Source: Dermatemys mawii (Eukaryota > Chordata > Testudines > Dermatemydidae). Taken from it: a DNA stretch of 64,000 bases. Shown here piece after piece: positions 36,441-48,720 of the stretch (within the stretch, counting starts at the first letter, position 1; each line of letters opens with the position of its first letter). The DNA is taken from the NCBI GenBank assembly GCA_007922305.1, contig ML677326.1, forward strand, positions 52,083,637 to 52,147,636, read 5' to 3'. The translations under genes and the position numbers were made by a program. The notes beneath the pieces were generated by a model. It was given only the letters and a program-made list of their open reading frames with translations, was not told where the DNA came from and did not search any database.

Positions 36441-39400
36441 CAATGGTGAACATTGCAATATTTAAGTCTTTTTGTGAACCAAAGCATGAGTCCATACCAA
36501 CAATCAGAAGCATTACTTTAAAAATACCCATTGCAACAAGAAGCTTTAAAGTCATCTTTCTTCTGCTCCCAGCTTCATGCCTTCTTCCACTACCTGAATC
36601 TGTTTGGGGTTTTTTTGGTAGAGAACAGCCTCACATTCAAACCACTCAATAAGCCATTCAGTGTGGACTCCTCTCACTATTTGCAGCCCTTTTCATTTGA
36701 AGAGAACATACATGAACCATGTGGTCACGCTCTGAGTTAAATTGTAAAATTATCAAGTCAAATATCTTGTCCTCAGTTTTGTTGTTGGTTTGTTTTTTTG
36801 GCTTTTTTTAGGCTTTTGTAGGTAGCACTCTGTTCTATAAATATAAAATAACTATATGGATATTCTCAATTTAGTCCTGCCATGTATGATTAAGAAACAC
36901 AAAATGTACCAAGGACATTCATACAACACCCACTTTAAATTATTTGTTTTAATATACAAAAAGCAATTACAGTTCTGACTCCAACTAAATGCAAATGTTC
37001 AGCTTTAAAAAATCCCAGACAGTCTTTGACTACACTGTAAAATAAACCCAAATCCGATGTCTCTTGTGTTATTCCCTAAAGGCTACTTTACTGTACACAG
37101 ACGTTTCCTACCAGTACAGCTATATACTAGTTCCTGGCAAAAAGAGTTCAGTATAGTTAAAGCACCTCTCCAATCATCATAAGGACTCTTTTACTAGTAT
37201 TAAAAAAATACACATCCAAGGGGTGGGTTTGTTGATTTCTAGAATAGCTATGTGAGTTAGGGGTGTGATTTTTTTCATACTTGTAACTAATAGCTATTCT
37301 GGCAAAACTATAGTGTAGACCTGGATTTGTCTCTAGTACCCAAGATTAAGTGTGAAAGGGTGGTCCATTTAGGAATTTTCCAGGGTGCCATTTTAATTTT
37401 AAAGCTTAAATCTAACAAGCTATGTTTTCCATATACAATAGAATCCAATAGGATAGCCTTTTTATTGATTCCAGGGAGTATTAGCTTAGTAGTTTTAAAA
37501 CTGGGCTCTACTCAGGTCAACATTCAACCTGAATAGTATTTCTCAAGTCAGGGCACTTACTTAATCTTAACAGACCAACAATTTATTCGTTCACCAAGAA
37601 CCACACTAACATACCATAAACAGTTCACCACTCAAATCTAGATACAACCAATAGTGAGTACCACACACAATACAGTCTTGCAAGCAATTCTCACAGTTTG
37701 GGGTTGATACTCACTTATATCAAAAAACAATGCAAACTACCAAGATTTCTTATTATTTTTACTTATGATCATCAGTTCTCAATTCTTTAGTTAATCATTT
37801 ATCATGATTTCAAGAGTCCAGTTGCCTTTAAGGCACTTTGAAGTGTGGTTACTTCTCTATGACTAGATTGATCTGAAAGTTTAGATTAAAAACAATTGCT
37901 TAAACTTTGTTTTCAATATCTTAGCCAATTTACTTGGATTTATAAAGGTGTTAAAATCTAAAATATGGTTACTTTAGATCTCCCTAGAGAATGTAGACTC
38001 AGCAAGATAACCTTCAATTATTTATATTACAGAAGGGAACAAGAAATACAGGCCTTGAAATTAGCTCTCACCACTTCTTATCCTGATAATCCTGGGGTGG
38101 GGGCAAGTCCTTTCTACATGGCTGGTCTGGACATGGGTCACACTTAGGATTCTACAGCTTCTTGTTGGGTTCTGTCAACAGTCTTGAGCATCTGATGACT
38201 TCAGTTTATATACCCTAATTTCAGGACTCATTGGAGGGGGATGCCCTCTGTTTCCCATTGGACACATGCCATGTGGGTGCTCAAATTTCACTTCTTTGTT
38301 TCTATACTGCTTCCACTGGAATCCAGTAGATGATGTTGGATTGAAATTCTTTGATCCTTTTCTTATCGGAGGCTTTTTAAGTTGATACATTTGAAGGATT
38401 GCATTTCATTATTAGCCTCAATATTAATTTTGATCCCACCTTTTAAAGAATGTCTCTTAATATTTCAGAGTTACATTCTGGTTTATATAGTTGTCCTTGT
38501 GCCACACAATTCATATTACCTCTAGAGTGCACCAATTATTTACACTGAAACCAACAAAATCCTTTATAATCTTCTAAATTTGGAGGCCACTCTCCATACG
38601 TTCTTTGACTATACATAAGGATTTCATATTATTTAGGACTTACAATAGAACAAGAGATATTTTGCACATATTGAAAGATGTAGATCTGATTCACCAGGTA
38701 AGCAAATGTGTAGCTTCTAATTTAGGGTGAAAGACAGACTTTCCATAGTATGTGTGATTTACATGGAAAACACTGTATAATTTATACTTTTGGATGAAAA
38801 CATGTGACTTGGATTTCTTGAGGTAATACTTTGTCCCTTCAATCTTATAACCACATTTCTGGTTTGCTTAACTTGCATCTTCCCCACCCAACTCTTGATC
38901 CTCTCATTGTGTACAATGGATGACTTTCTATTAGAATTCAGGTGACAACCTTTCTTGGTAACTTGGAGTTCTTTTTAGCTACGTTGGAAGGGAGAAACAA
39001 GTTTTATCCATATGCAGATTATGAGAGATTCTTATCTAGGTGATTAACATTACTCAGTGATTTTTAATTTCTGGTTTTGATGTGACGAACTCTTAACCTT
39101 GGCTGATCTCTGGGTCCTTAGATAAAGTGTCTAACATGACTACAATTATTTTCTTGATGTCTGTACTTATTAGGTGGATCTTATTTTGTGATAAACCTAA
39201 GTGGACAGATGTTCTACTTTTTGAAGACAGAAGGAATCGGTATCTATTAATCATTCAAGACATATCTGTACTATATATCCCTTATACCAATAACTGAACT
39301 ATTGAGGCTCCAATTACTTAGAAACAACATAACCCTTTTTTAAAAAAAGAATGAACCCAGGTCAACCTTCTATGCCAGCTAGAACTGGATGGGAACTTTC

Positions 39401-42004
39401 TGAAGAATGTTATTTTGTCAGAAAATGTTAATTAATCAAAACCACAACTTTTCATACAAAAGGATTAGTTTCAATATTTTTAACTCAAACATTTATTGAA
39501 AAAAGTGTCAAAATGAAACATTTCAGCAATTTTGAAACAATGTTTCCAGTTTCACTGTTCAAAATGACTTTTGATTTTGAAATGTGAGCTAACTACTGTT
39601 AAAAATAAAAAATGTCAAAACCTAAACTGGGTCTGGGTCAGGTGAAATACTATCTGGGGGCACAGAGGTTTAGTTTGTGAAAATTATATAAGATAAAATA
39701 CGATTCTGATTGAAAAGAGTGGTCACAGTTGAAACAGAAATGCCACCTCCAAAGAATTAAGACTTCTCCTTTTTAAACTGAACAAGTGGTGGGATCACCC
39801 ACTCATGTACTCTCAGGTGTAAGTCAAACTTGCTTTCTTTTGATCTAAAATGCTGCTCCCCGCAAATACCAAGCACAGTATATTTAGTGTAAAAATCTAG
39901 TTTTAGTGACACTGAATGAAGGAGTGGCTCAGTTCCATTTGTTAAACCAATTGTTTTTAAAGTAATTTAGTGCTCACTAAAAGTGTTAGCAAGGCAGTGC
40001 AGCAGCAGAGTGAGGATTTCCACACTTGTCCCACTGTGCCTAGGTGCTGACCTGGAGGGTACTTGAATCTCCATGTTGATTTGGTCTTTGGCCTCTCTGT
40101 TGCAATTGCCAGTTGGGGCACCAATTACAGTGAACTTCATGACAGTGCTTTCCTGTGACTCACACCTACCTACCAGGGATTATTTATTTATTTATTTATA
40201 AAAATATTTATTTTCCCCTAATAAATACAGGAAAACAAGAGGAATGGAATGAGAGTTCTTCTGTTTAACTGTACACTACTCTGCCAGTAATGACACATGA
40301 ATACCAACAATAATCTGTAAATATTGTTACTAGCCTGCTGATCATTACTGAAGCAGGGATTTCTGTCTTTTTCTGGTTTGATATTATAAACATTGATTTT
40401 TCTCCCTCCCACCTTCACATCTTACTGCTTCAAACTAACAACCAGCATGAGACACTCTGTCTTTCTATTTCACTCTGTTTGTCTCACCTCCAAGCCACCC
40501 TCATCATCTTTCTTCGAAAGGGCAGGAGACTGATTTCTACAGAAATTGAATTCAGTGGCTCCTTCATTGCACAATTTAATTATTATTCACGTGATTTAAT
40601 GGAGACACTCGTCATAAAAATGATTTATTATATTATTATTCTGTTGTGATTACAAAAGGTGTGGGTATTTTCTTGAGTCTGAAAATTTAAGATAAGTTTT
40701 GATATCAACTCCTTTAACTGAGCATGACAAATCCAGGCACTCTTTGTTTCAGCAATGAAATGCTGTTCCTTGCTAATACCTTCTTCCTTAGTACTTTACA
40801 TAGCCTCAGATGTTTTGCCATAATCATTTTATTACCAGCCTGTTATTTATAGCACAGTGTTCTTGGAATAAAAGCCAATACAAGCCCTGTACATTTCACT
40901 CTTGACTCATGAGGAAAACACAATGCACAAAAAAAAATCTAATATAAATATGGGGCTACTGTGCAACTAGTTGGTGGTCTTAGTCAAAATACCAGTGAAC
41001 AGGTTTCTCTATATAAATAATAGGTTAAAGAAAAAACATTAGGGACATTGTGCCTCTCAGCCAGGATTTACAACAAAGATTTAATGAGAATGGAGGTGTT
41101 TACTCTGGCACCAGATAAGGCACAATTTGAGGGAATTATGGGGAAAAGCTTACACTGCTGCTGCTGTTTTGTAGATAAAATACCGTACCAAGTTTCAAAG
41201 GCTGTTGATCCAGCACCTTTCATGAGCCTCAAATTTAGGCTCTTTTTAAAAAAATGAAGAATTATACCGAAGACTGGACCAGATTTTTTGGAGTCAGGAA
41301 TGTTTTTGTAAAATTCATGAAGAGAAACAAATGTGGTGTTATGATCTCATGCACACTGGTGGAAATTGAGAACAACTGAACTCAGTGTGTTAATGGAATA
41401 AGAGTTAGGCCTTGCCTAGGGAGATGTTTCTGAGAAAAGGGAATTAATAAAGAAGTGGGTAGTTGTTAGGATAGCTTTCACAGCAAAAGCCTAGTGAAGA
41501 GAGAGGAAAAGAAAAGGAACAGAAAATCAACTCTAGGGCTAGATTAGTGGTTCAGTTTAATGGCTCAGGAATCCAGACAAAAGATTTAAGAGACATGTAA
41601 TTGATTGAGCAGAACAACTAAGTAATCATCTCCAGTTATTTGTATTATTATTTTTAATTAGGGAGGGATCCAGGTCCAGCAAGACCATCTCCATAAAGCC
41701 AGGAACATCTGTACAAAATGACAATAAAGGAGAAATTCCTGCTTAAGAAGAACTGATGAATATACAGAACATTTTTTTGTTATTGTTTTTGTTTTATCTA
41801 GCTACAGTGCTTGGGATACTGAAAATGAGAAAAGCAAAGGAGGGTATTGCTTAGCTGTTAAGAAGAAGCTCCTTGCAGCTGCACAACGTACACCGAAGAC
41901 TTTAGAATCTTTAAGAGTGTCACAAAAATTCTGAATTGAGATGGAGTTCCTTTCTGGCAAAAGACAGAAGGAGAGCTCAGGATGAGAATGTATACAGATA
42001 ATTA
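36441..42004. other. unassigned, mostly AT-rich DNA
   Basis: No gene seen. A (ttta)n-type tract lies at about 40181-40212. A 'tttcaatattttt / aaaatgaaacatttcag' rich stretch at 39400-39560 resembles 4560-4830. The 40.56-40.92 kb segment is of ordinary complexity without repeat words. ORFs here are short and domain-free. Confidence 0.5.
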
Positions 42005-42104
42005 TTAGATTCACAGATGCCAAAAAGCATCTCTGTGATCATCTAGTATGACCTCCTGTATAATGCAGGCCATGGGACTTTCCTATATTAATTTGTGCTT
42101 CAAA
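42005..42104 (-). mobile_element. CR1-like LINE 3' end fragment
   Basis: On + it reads 'attcacagatgccaaaaagc', 'tgtgatcatctagtatgacctcctgtataa', the reverse complement of the tail type at 30.7 kb. It stops at about 42104, where the Harbinger transposase remnant begins. Confidence 0.75.
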
Positions 42105-42287
42105 CCCACTTGAAATGCCTATAGTTATCCTCAGGGACCCAGCCTGTGCTCCACAATGTGTGTGAGAGTAAGGGGGAGAAGTTTATGGTGGGGTGGGAGG
42201 TTGAGGCAAATCGCCTGGCAGCCAATTTCACGTGGCCAGACAACAGGGTGATTAGAAGAGCACAGAAGGGTGCGCTGCACATCAGAG
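42105..42287 (+). pseudogene. Harbinger/PIF transposase remnant, upstream part
   Basis: Two conserved pieces of a DDE (DDE_Tnp_4-type) transposase are fused by an internal deletion. The codons at about 42115-42144 give a VIL-x-DPA word, matching the region of the second catalytic Asp. From 42146 a different frame gives VLHNVCESKGEKF, the hallmark helix near the C-terminus, and continues open to 42287. The sequence between them (about 50-60 residues in the family) is missing. The N-terminal part and the left end of the element are lost next to a CR1 fragment. The enzyme would cut and paste the element; this copy is dead. Confidence 0.8.
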
Positions 42288-43283
42288 TGTTATATCAAAT
42301 AAAGACCAGCAGGATCTTTTAAAGGGGAGAAGGCAAATGTCACATTTATTGCAAGTACAGACAGAAAAGAAAAGACAATGAACCACTATGTTTCCCTATT
42401 ACACACACCACAGGCACTCATTCATTCATTTATTCCTATGAAGTTCTGCAAAGTTGTTATAGTTACCAGCCTAAACGTTGCTTGTGACAAGCTACTGGCC
42501 AGGTACCTTGTTCACAAGAGTGGAGAGGCAGAGTTTCATCCATTTGCGCAGATGGATGCCCCTGGTGAATAGATGATTGCAGAACCAGACTCAGTTTCTC
42601 ACTTATCCAAGTTGTATTTTTATAGGAGTCTGTCCCCATTCAAGTGTATGGAAATTGCCTTGTCATGCTGTTGCAACACTCGAAGTGATAATCAATCAGC
42701 AGATGGTATTTTCATGATTACCATGGAGTACCTCCTTTATCTCGTTCTTTGTTCTTCAGCCTCATCATCTGGTATTGGCTGCACAGATCTAGCCCACCCT
42801 TGGGGTCATTTGGTTATCTTCATACTGCGTATTCTTTGGCCCAGCAATGTTGAAACAGTAGTTGGGCTGGTTCTGGTAACCTCTTTGCTTTATTATCTAA
42901 ACCATACATACACTCACATACATTCTCCTAACTAATAAACTTAACTTTCATCTCACTATCTCTACTTTTTCAGGTATTCTTTCTTTAAGAATATTTACTT
43001 TTAGAGTATTGCAGATCACAATGATCTGTTTGGCCCATCTATCACACAAAGTTAGTTACAAACAGCAAAACAACAGTGATAGCAGTTTCCACATACAGTT
43101 GTTTTACAAAGTCACTCTCATATCTCTTTTCTCAAAATCGACTCTCTGTTTTGGGTTGTGCTGGTACAATTAGTTTTGCAGGTTACAATACTGACTCTGA
43201 CGTTTTTTTGCTCTGAGCTAGAGAAACAGAGTTCTTTATGCATTCACTGTTGTTCTTATATTTCATCTAGCTTTTATACAACA
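42288..43283. mobile_element. solo LTR (996 bp) inserted in the Harbinger transposase
   Basis: It starts TGTT and ends AACA and is flanked by 'agag' at 42284-42287 and 43284-43287. Excising the block and one 'agag' places codon position 2-3 of a Glu codon exactly in phase, and the frame then reads on to a stop at 43329-43331. This fixes both boundaries independently of family knowledge. An AATAAA lies at about 42297-42302. No gag or pol. The 120-codon ORF at 42573-42935 inside it has no domain. It inserted after the transposon. Orientation not decided. Confidence 0.85.
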
Positions 43284-43331
43284 AGAGAAGGTTTGAAAAC
43301 CAGTTTCATGACTGGCCAGGCTACAGTGTAA
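43284..43331 (+). pseudogene. Harbinger transposase remnant, last 15 codons and stop
   Basis: This is the in-frame continuation of the transposase after the LTR. It encodes a short tail containing TSFMTGQA and ends with TAA at 43329-43331. It shows that the transposase gene ended here before the LTR insertion. Confidence 0.8.
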
Positions 43332-43424
43332 TAGTTATTTGTTTCTCCTTGATGTTATCCGCCCACTATATATATTATAGGAAATAAAGTCACAATTGTT
43401 TCAAAACTATTCTTTATTATTTGA
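43332..43424. terminator. convergent poly(A) signals between the two Harbinger genes
   Basis: AATAAA on + at 43383-43388 follows the transposase stop by about 50 bases. On the minus strand AATAAA (TTTATT on +) at 43413-43418 follows the Myb-like gene. The two signals are only 30 bases apart, so the predicted 3' ends of the two transcripts would overlap. Confidence 0.65.
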
Positions 43425-44010
43425 TTAACAATACAGGGAGATAAACCACAAGGTAGCCCGAGGAGAGAGGTAGGTTAGGAGTTTAGGAATGCTTGGGGAG
43501 TGGGAGAGATGGGAAGGAAAGTCCACAATACAAATAAAAATTTTGAATATACCAGTCTTCTGCTGCTTGGGCAATCCTCTGGGGTGGAGTGGGTGGGTTC
43601 CCGGAGCCTCTCCTCCCCTCCCCCATGTTCTTGGGCATCTGGATGAGGAGGCTATGGAACTTGGGGAGGAGGAAGGGTGGTTATACAGGGACTGCAGCGA
43701 TGGTCTGTGCTCTTGCTGCCTTTCCCTTATAAGTTCCACCAGACAGCGGAGCATGTCAGTTTGCTTCCCCATCAGCTTCAGCATGGCATCCAGCCTGCTC
43801 ACATCACACGCCTCCCTCCTCTCATTGCGTTTATTGAATGCTTTACGGGACTCCACCATTGTTTGCCTCCACGCATTCAGCTGGGCCCTATCAGTGCGGA
43901 AGGACGGCATAAGGTTGGAGAACATGTCATCCCGAATGCATTTTTTCCACGTTCTAATCTGGGCCAGCCTCTGGGATGGAGTTGATGGGGGCGCAGTGAA
44001 ACATTTGCCC
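43425..44010 (-). pseudogene. Harbinger Myb/SANT-like gene, exon 2
   Basis: The minus frame starting after a polypyrimidine tract and AG (44012-44011) encodes the C-terminal part of the DNA-binding partner protein of Harbinger elements. Visible pieces: RDDMFSNLMPSF (the RDDMFSELM-like motif), TDRAQLNAWRQTM, a charged helix (about residues 30-70 of the 43925 ORF) likely to be a coiled coil, and a Ser/Pro-rich stretch SSSPSSIASS. The frame is open through 43425 and appears to run past the usual end into the 3' untranslated region, so the original stop is probably lost by an indel. It pairs with exon 1 at 44920-45474. The family role is to bind element ends and help the transposase; that is known of the family, not shown here. 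Confidence 0.8.
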
Positions 44011-44919
44011 CTATGGGAGGAGAAAAAGGGAGGGTAGAATTTTAAAAAAGATACATTTTAGAGAACAAAGGGGAGACTTTCTCAGTGAAATAAGCAATTC
44101 ATAGTACACAGCACATGTTCTTTCTGTACAAGGTCACATTTTGCCTTTTATACTGAGTGCTGCCTGTTTGGTGTGAACAAGGCATCACACGTGGCTGCGC
44201 AACAGAATTCAGCTTGCAGGCAGCCATGGAAAGGCCTGGAGCATGCAGGGTTCTGCTTCTTCTGCATTCATTTCAATGCTTTTGAACTGTGGCACCCACC
44301 TTTCACATACCAGTCAATGCCTGGTGGGTTTGGAGTCCTGGCCTGCAGTCTCTCTGGGATGATCGCTTCACACAACACACACACCGCGCTCTTTAGGTCA
44401 CATGCCAACACCCCAGTATTAAAAGATTGCCCCCCACACCATGTGGCTCTGATGAGGCCTCAATGCTGTAAACCAAAAGCAAACACCCTATCATGAACCA
44501 ACACCTCTGATTGTTCCGTTAAACAAATTCCCCTCTTTCAACCAGATGTCCATGAATATCACTCTCGTGAGGCTAACAGAGAGAGATAAAAAACAAATGT
44601 TGCTTGAATGTTCCCAAAACCCAGGAGTTCCGCTGCCGTGCTCTGTGCTACCATGATTCCAGACTACTTCCTACTGGCCTGGCGGAGTAAAGTGTCCTAC
44701 CATGGAGGATGGAATAAGGCAGCCCTACCCAGAAACCTACTGCAAAGGCTTGCAGAGTGCCTCCAGGAGAGCTTCATGGACATGTCCTTGGAGGATTGCC
44801 GCTCCAGCCCCAGACACATTAATAGACTTTCCTAGTAGCTGTAGTGGAGGAGGATGCATCCCAAACCTTCAGGGCAAATTAATCTTTAAAATTGCTTTTA
44901 AACCCTGTATCATACTTAC
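44011..44919 (-). other. predicted intron of the Myb/SANT-like gene
   Basis: On the minus strand a donor-like GTAAGT at 44919-44914 follows coding sequence, and an acceptor (pyrimidine tract, CATAG) ends at 44011 just before coding resumes. Length 909 bases. The ORFs on + in this interval (43489-44037, 44173-44496, 44608-45226) are antisense shadows without domains. Confidence 0.65.
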
Positions 44920-45474
44920 AAAGGTACACTCAACAGAAGTGCCTTCTCTGGTGTCATGGTCCAGAAGCCCGCCTTCCGACGGGGTGGAGGGTATTGGCTC
45001 CAAGATGATGAACAGTTCCTGGCTGCTGGGGAGAACAGATTCACCACTTGCCACCTGTGCACTATCCTCCTCTTCGTCCTCCAAAAAAATCAATCTCCTC
45101 GCTCCATGCGACTCCCCCGTTGCAGGTGTTCACGGACAGTGGTGGGGTAGTGGTGGCGTCACCCACCCCCCACCCCTGCATAATTGCATACAAGTCATAG
45201 TAGAAGCAGCATGTATGAGGTTGTGACCCGGAGCGCCTTTTTGCCTCCTTAGTTTTTTTGGTAGGCTTGCCTGAGCAACTTCATTTTCACACGGCACTGT
45301 TATGTGTCCCTGGAGGAGCCTCTTTGTGTCATGCCCCTGGAGATTTTGGTGTATGTGTTTGCGTTCCTTTTTTTTTGAACGTAATTCTGCCATAACAGAT
45401 TCTTCTCCCCATACTGCAATGAGATTCAGTACCCCCCATTCAATCCATGCTGGAGCTCACTTGCGAATCTGCAT
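44920..45474 (-). pseudogene. Harbinger Myb/SANT-like gene, exon 1 (frameshifted)
   Basis: From an ATG at 45474-45472 the minus strand encodes the SANT/Myb trihelix-like domain: APAW, then LIAVWGEESVMAELRSK. The frame then shifts, and KISRGM and QCRVKMKLLRQAYQK are found in the next frame. Another shift gives FYYDLYAIM. The original frame returns with an acidic tail (EDEEEDSAQVASGESVLPSSQELF) and ends at the donor near 44919. At least two frameshifts and several stops, including one at codon 6, make it a pseudogene. Expected conserved Trp residues are present in the first helix region. Confidence 0.82.
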
Positions 45475-45550
45475 GGTCTCCTGTGCTGGTGGACTCTGCA
45501 TGGTCACCTCTGATGGTGGGCTCTGCACGGTCACCTATGACGATGAGCTT
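45470..45550. repeat. three-copy 27-bp tandem repeat upstream of the Myb-like gene
   Basis: Units at 45470-45496, 45497-45523 and 45524-45550 share 'tgcatggtcacctctgatgg'-like sequence. They lie at the 5' end of the Myb-like gene inside the transposon, where a regulator or transposase might bind, though no function is shown. Confidence 0.85.
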
Positions 45551-45892
45551 GCCACACTGGCCAAACAAGAAATGAAATTCAAAAGTTCCCAGGGCTTTTC
45601 CTGCCTACTTGGCTAGTGCATCTGAGTTGAAAGTGTTGTCCAGCGAGGTCACAATGGAGCATTCTGGGATAGCTCCTGGAGGTGAATACTGTTGAATTGC
45701 ATCCACAGTACCTCTAATCCAGAGCAGCAATGTCGATTTTTGCGCTACTCCCCTTACTGAGGTGGAGTACAAAAACTGGTTTTAAGAGCCCTTTAGGTCG
45801 ACAAAATTGGGTTGGTTGTGTAGACGGATTCAGTTTTAATTTGATATATCACGACTAATTCTGGTATAATTGCATACTGTAGACCAACCCTT
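45551..45892 (-). mobile_element. Harbinger right terminal region
   Basis: Non-coding end of the element upstream of the Myb-like gene, closing at about 45892 with 'actgtagaccaaccc' on +. Read from the outside this is GGGTTGGTCTACAGT, close to the GGTCTACA-type ends I associate with turtle Harbinger elements. A clear 3-bp target duplication cannot be tested because the left end is missing. Confidence 0.7.
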
Positions 45893-48720
45893 AGAGTGAG
45901 GTTCTCAAAAGCATTCAGCATTGGCCTGTTCCAGCTGAACGTAATAGCAGCTGTACTACTGAAGTCAATGGGGCGCACTTTTGAAACTCCCACTGTTAAT
46001 ACTTTGTTCAAGCAATAGCTTTTAGCTTTGCAAATCTCAGGTTTAAACACCACTGTCAGCTCAAGGAAGGGTTGGCTACATGCAAAATTATGAACACCAA
46101 CAAAAGGCCACAAACATCAGATCTGAATAGTGCCAAAAGCTTAATTGACAGGGAAATGTGTTTTCCTTTGAAACTGCACTGTTGGTTCCTAGGTTTGATA
46201 TATGTTAGGTAGTGAACTAGGTTATTAAGTTATCCTCTAAAAACATATCTGTTCTCCTTTGCTTATTTATTTCCTCCTATTATTGATTCTATGTCTGAAA
46301 CCTTTAATTTATTGCTCATAGAAATATATTAAAGTCATGATCTGAACTTCGTGCTATACATTCCTTGCTAATTCTGTAATACATCTTGGGATATAATTTG
46401 TGCATAAGATGCTATATAATATAAAACTGTACAGTGCACTAAGTTATTTAATTGTGGCACAATCTAAGTCCTTGAAAATATTTTAAGTCAAAATTCTTTC
46501 TCTGTCTCCTTGTTTAAGGAACCTTTTATTGTGACCTATCATTCTGATATGTAAGTGCTCGTATCTGTGTTTACAGTCTCAGTTTCTCTCCTCATATTCT
46601 TTTGTAAGTGTACAGTGATCATCTATAGAATATACCATAGAAACATAAGATATGTCTGTAGATAACTAATCATAAATAATTGCTTAGGGAAAAATCAAAA
46701 TGGGGCTGAGGCTCTGTTGGATTATAAATGGCTCTGCATGGAGCTTGAATTAATGTCAAGGCCATGGTGTTACACCAGGAAATGTTTTTAATCTCAATCT
46801 TCAGAATCAGTGCTGATCTCCACTAAAGTTCTCTTCAAGGTCAGGAGGGAAGGCATCCCCCTTACACATCCACGGAGTGGCAAGGAACTCCAGCTGTGTG
46901 CTGACTCTTCCTTCATCTGCCCTAGTATCCACCAAGTACATCACACAGATCCTTATGAGCTGTGCTCTTCATAGGGAATATGGACCTCTTGTGATGTCTC
47001 TCCAACTCCTTCCTTTCCTTTATAGGAAAATTACACAGGTTTGATTGCGTATGTGGAAGGGGATAAAGATTTGGCCCTTAGTGATGCTTCACCAACAGGA
47101 AGATTATAATAAAATGCTCACTTGCAGTATCTGCCATTATAGATTGCATCATGACTTTCTCTAAGTCATAAAATAATTCAGTGGCACAGCCAAGAAGAGA
47201 AACAAGGAAACCTAACACTCAGTCCTTGGTTCCCACCCAGAGACTTGTAACAGGTTTAAAAAAAAAGCTAAGCAGAGTTTGTACAGAAGCAGTTTCCTTC
47301 ATATAATGTTTATGCTCCGAACACTGACTTGTCCTCATTCTGTTGAGATAAAATTTGCACACCTTACTCAGTATATAGCAGCTAATACAACTGTAGGAGG
47401 GAAATTGTTGTTTTGATGAAAACTTTAATAAGTCAAACTCCCCAGGGAGAAGGTCTCCCTGTGCTATTTTAGCTCTGAAAAAATAATTATTGGGGCATAT
47501 ATCCCAAGACAGGGGATGGGGGTGTGGTGCCATGTTTCTCCCAATAGGAGAAAAAGCATTCTTAATACAGCATATAATCATCCTGTGGAATTCACTGATA
47601 CAAGATACAAGAGATCCTATGACTAATTTCTAAAAGGGCAAGGCCATGTTATGACCAATAAAAAGAGTTATAGTTAGGCAGTTGACTATAGGATTAATAT
47701 AATTGCATACGGCAGGGAATAACTGATCCCCACAGATGTCCATCATTGCATAATTTGCTAGGTGCATTATGAACATTTTGTTGTTGTTCACATTGGGGTT
47801 CTGTTAGGGTAGAGGGAATTGCCTTCTGCTACAGCAGCAAGTATGGGCTAGTGCCCGAGGCAGGATGCTGGATTTGATGGAGAAATCTGGTACAGAAAAA
47901 TCTATGTTCTTAAAATAACATCACTATGGTTTTTTTGCCCAGCTATCCATACAAGGTTTATTACACTATTTTCTGATTGTGCCTGAGTTACTTATCTAAA
48001 TAAATAGCTGTACAACTGGCAACATTACATTATTCTCCAGTTTCACTGAGCACAAGTTGCTGGAGGAAAGCTAAAAACTCCTTTAATTAGAAACTAAACT
48101 ATGAGTTGCTTTAAAGAGACAATGATTTTCCAGCAAACAGAATGATCTATCTAAAACCGTATCAGTGTAAAGAGCTCTCATGATGCATCTCTTCATTGCA
48201 TTTGTACGGAACTCTTTAAAAGCTGGGATCAGTATCACAGTGGCATCAGTGAATAAAGGGAGATGTATTGGCACTAGACAAGAAGTAAAGAATTAAATTT
48301 AAATAGTAGGGAAACAAATTAACTCAAGTACAGAGGTTCCCAGGGACCTGACTTCTGCTTGAAACAGCATAAAGTCTTGCATCCAGAGACGGACACTTCA
48401 CCTTTCAGTTGCAAAGAAGCTGCTATCCAAAATGTATAACTGCTAAGAAGACTCAGTTTTTGCTTTGGGGGAGTTCTCTTCAAGGAGAACCTTGAATTGT
48501 TGTGGGAGGAGTTAAACTAAAAACGACCAAACATCAAGAAAGCTTGCTCAGCCTATTCACTGTGGTGAGTCAGGAGGCTATTAGAACCCAAAGAGTTATG
48601 AAAGGTACAATAATTATAACAGCTTGGGGAATTATACACACATTAAAGCTCTCTCTGGTGTTATAAAAAGAGAGTCATAAGTACAGTACCAATAATATCC
48701 TAATCAAATAGAGCTTTAAC
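45893..48720. other. unassigned DNA
   Basis: No gene seen. A MITE-like word ('actgaagtcaatggggcgcac') lies near 45958-45978. ORFs at 45793-46113 and 47219-47581 have no domain. Confidence 0.5.

Noticed and set aside
42573..42935. 120-codon ORF on +
   Set aside because: Lies inside the solo LTR; no domain; not conserved with other LTR copies in the window.
43314..43330. 'ggccaggctacagtgta' as the left terminal repeat of the Harbinger element
   Set aside because: It resembles the TIR only superficially; in frame it encodes the last residues of the transposase, so it is coding.
43489..44037. 182-codon ORF on +
   Set aside because: Antisense to exon 2 of the Myb-like pseudogene; the minus strand carries the family motifs.
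44702..45226. 174-codon ORF on +
   Set aside because: Antisense to exon 1 and intron of the same gene; no domain.
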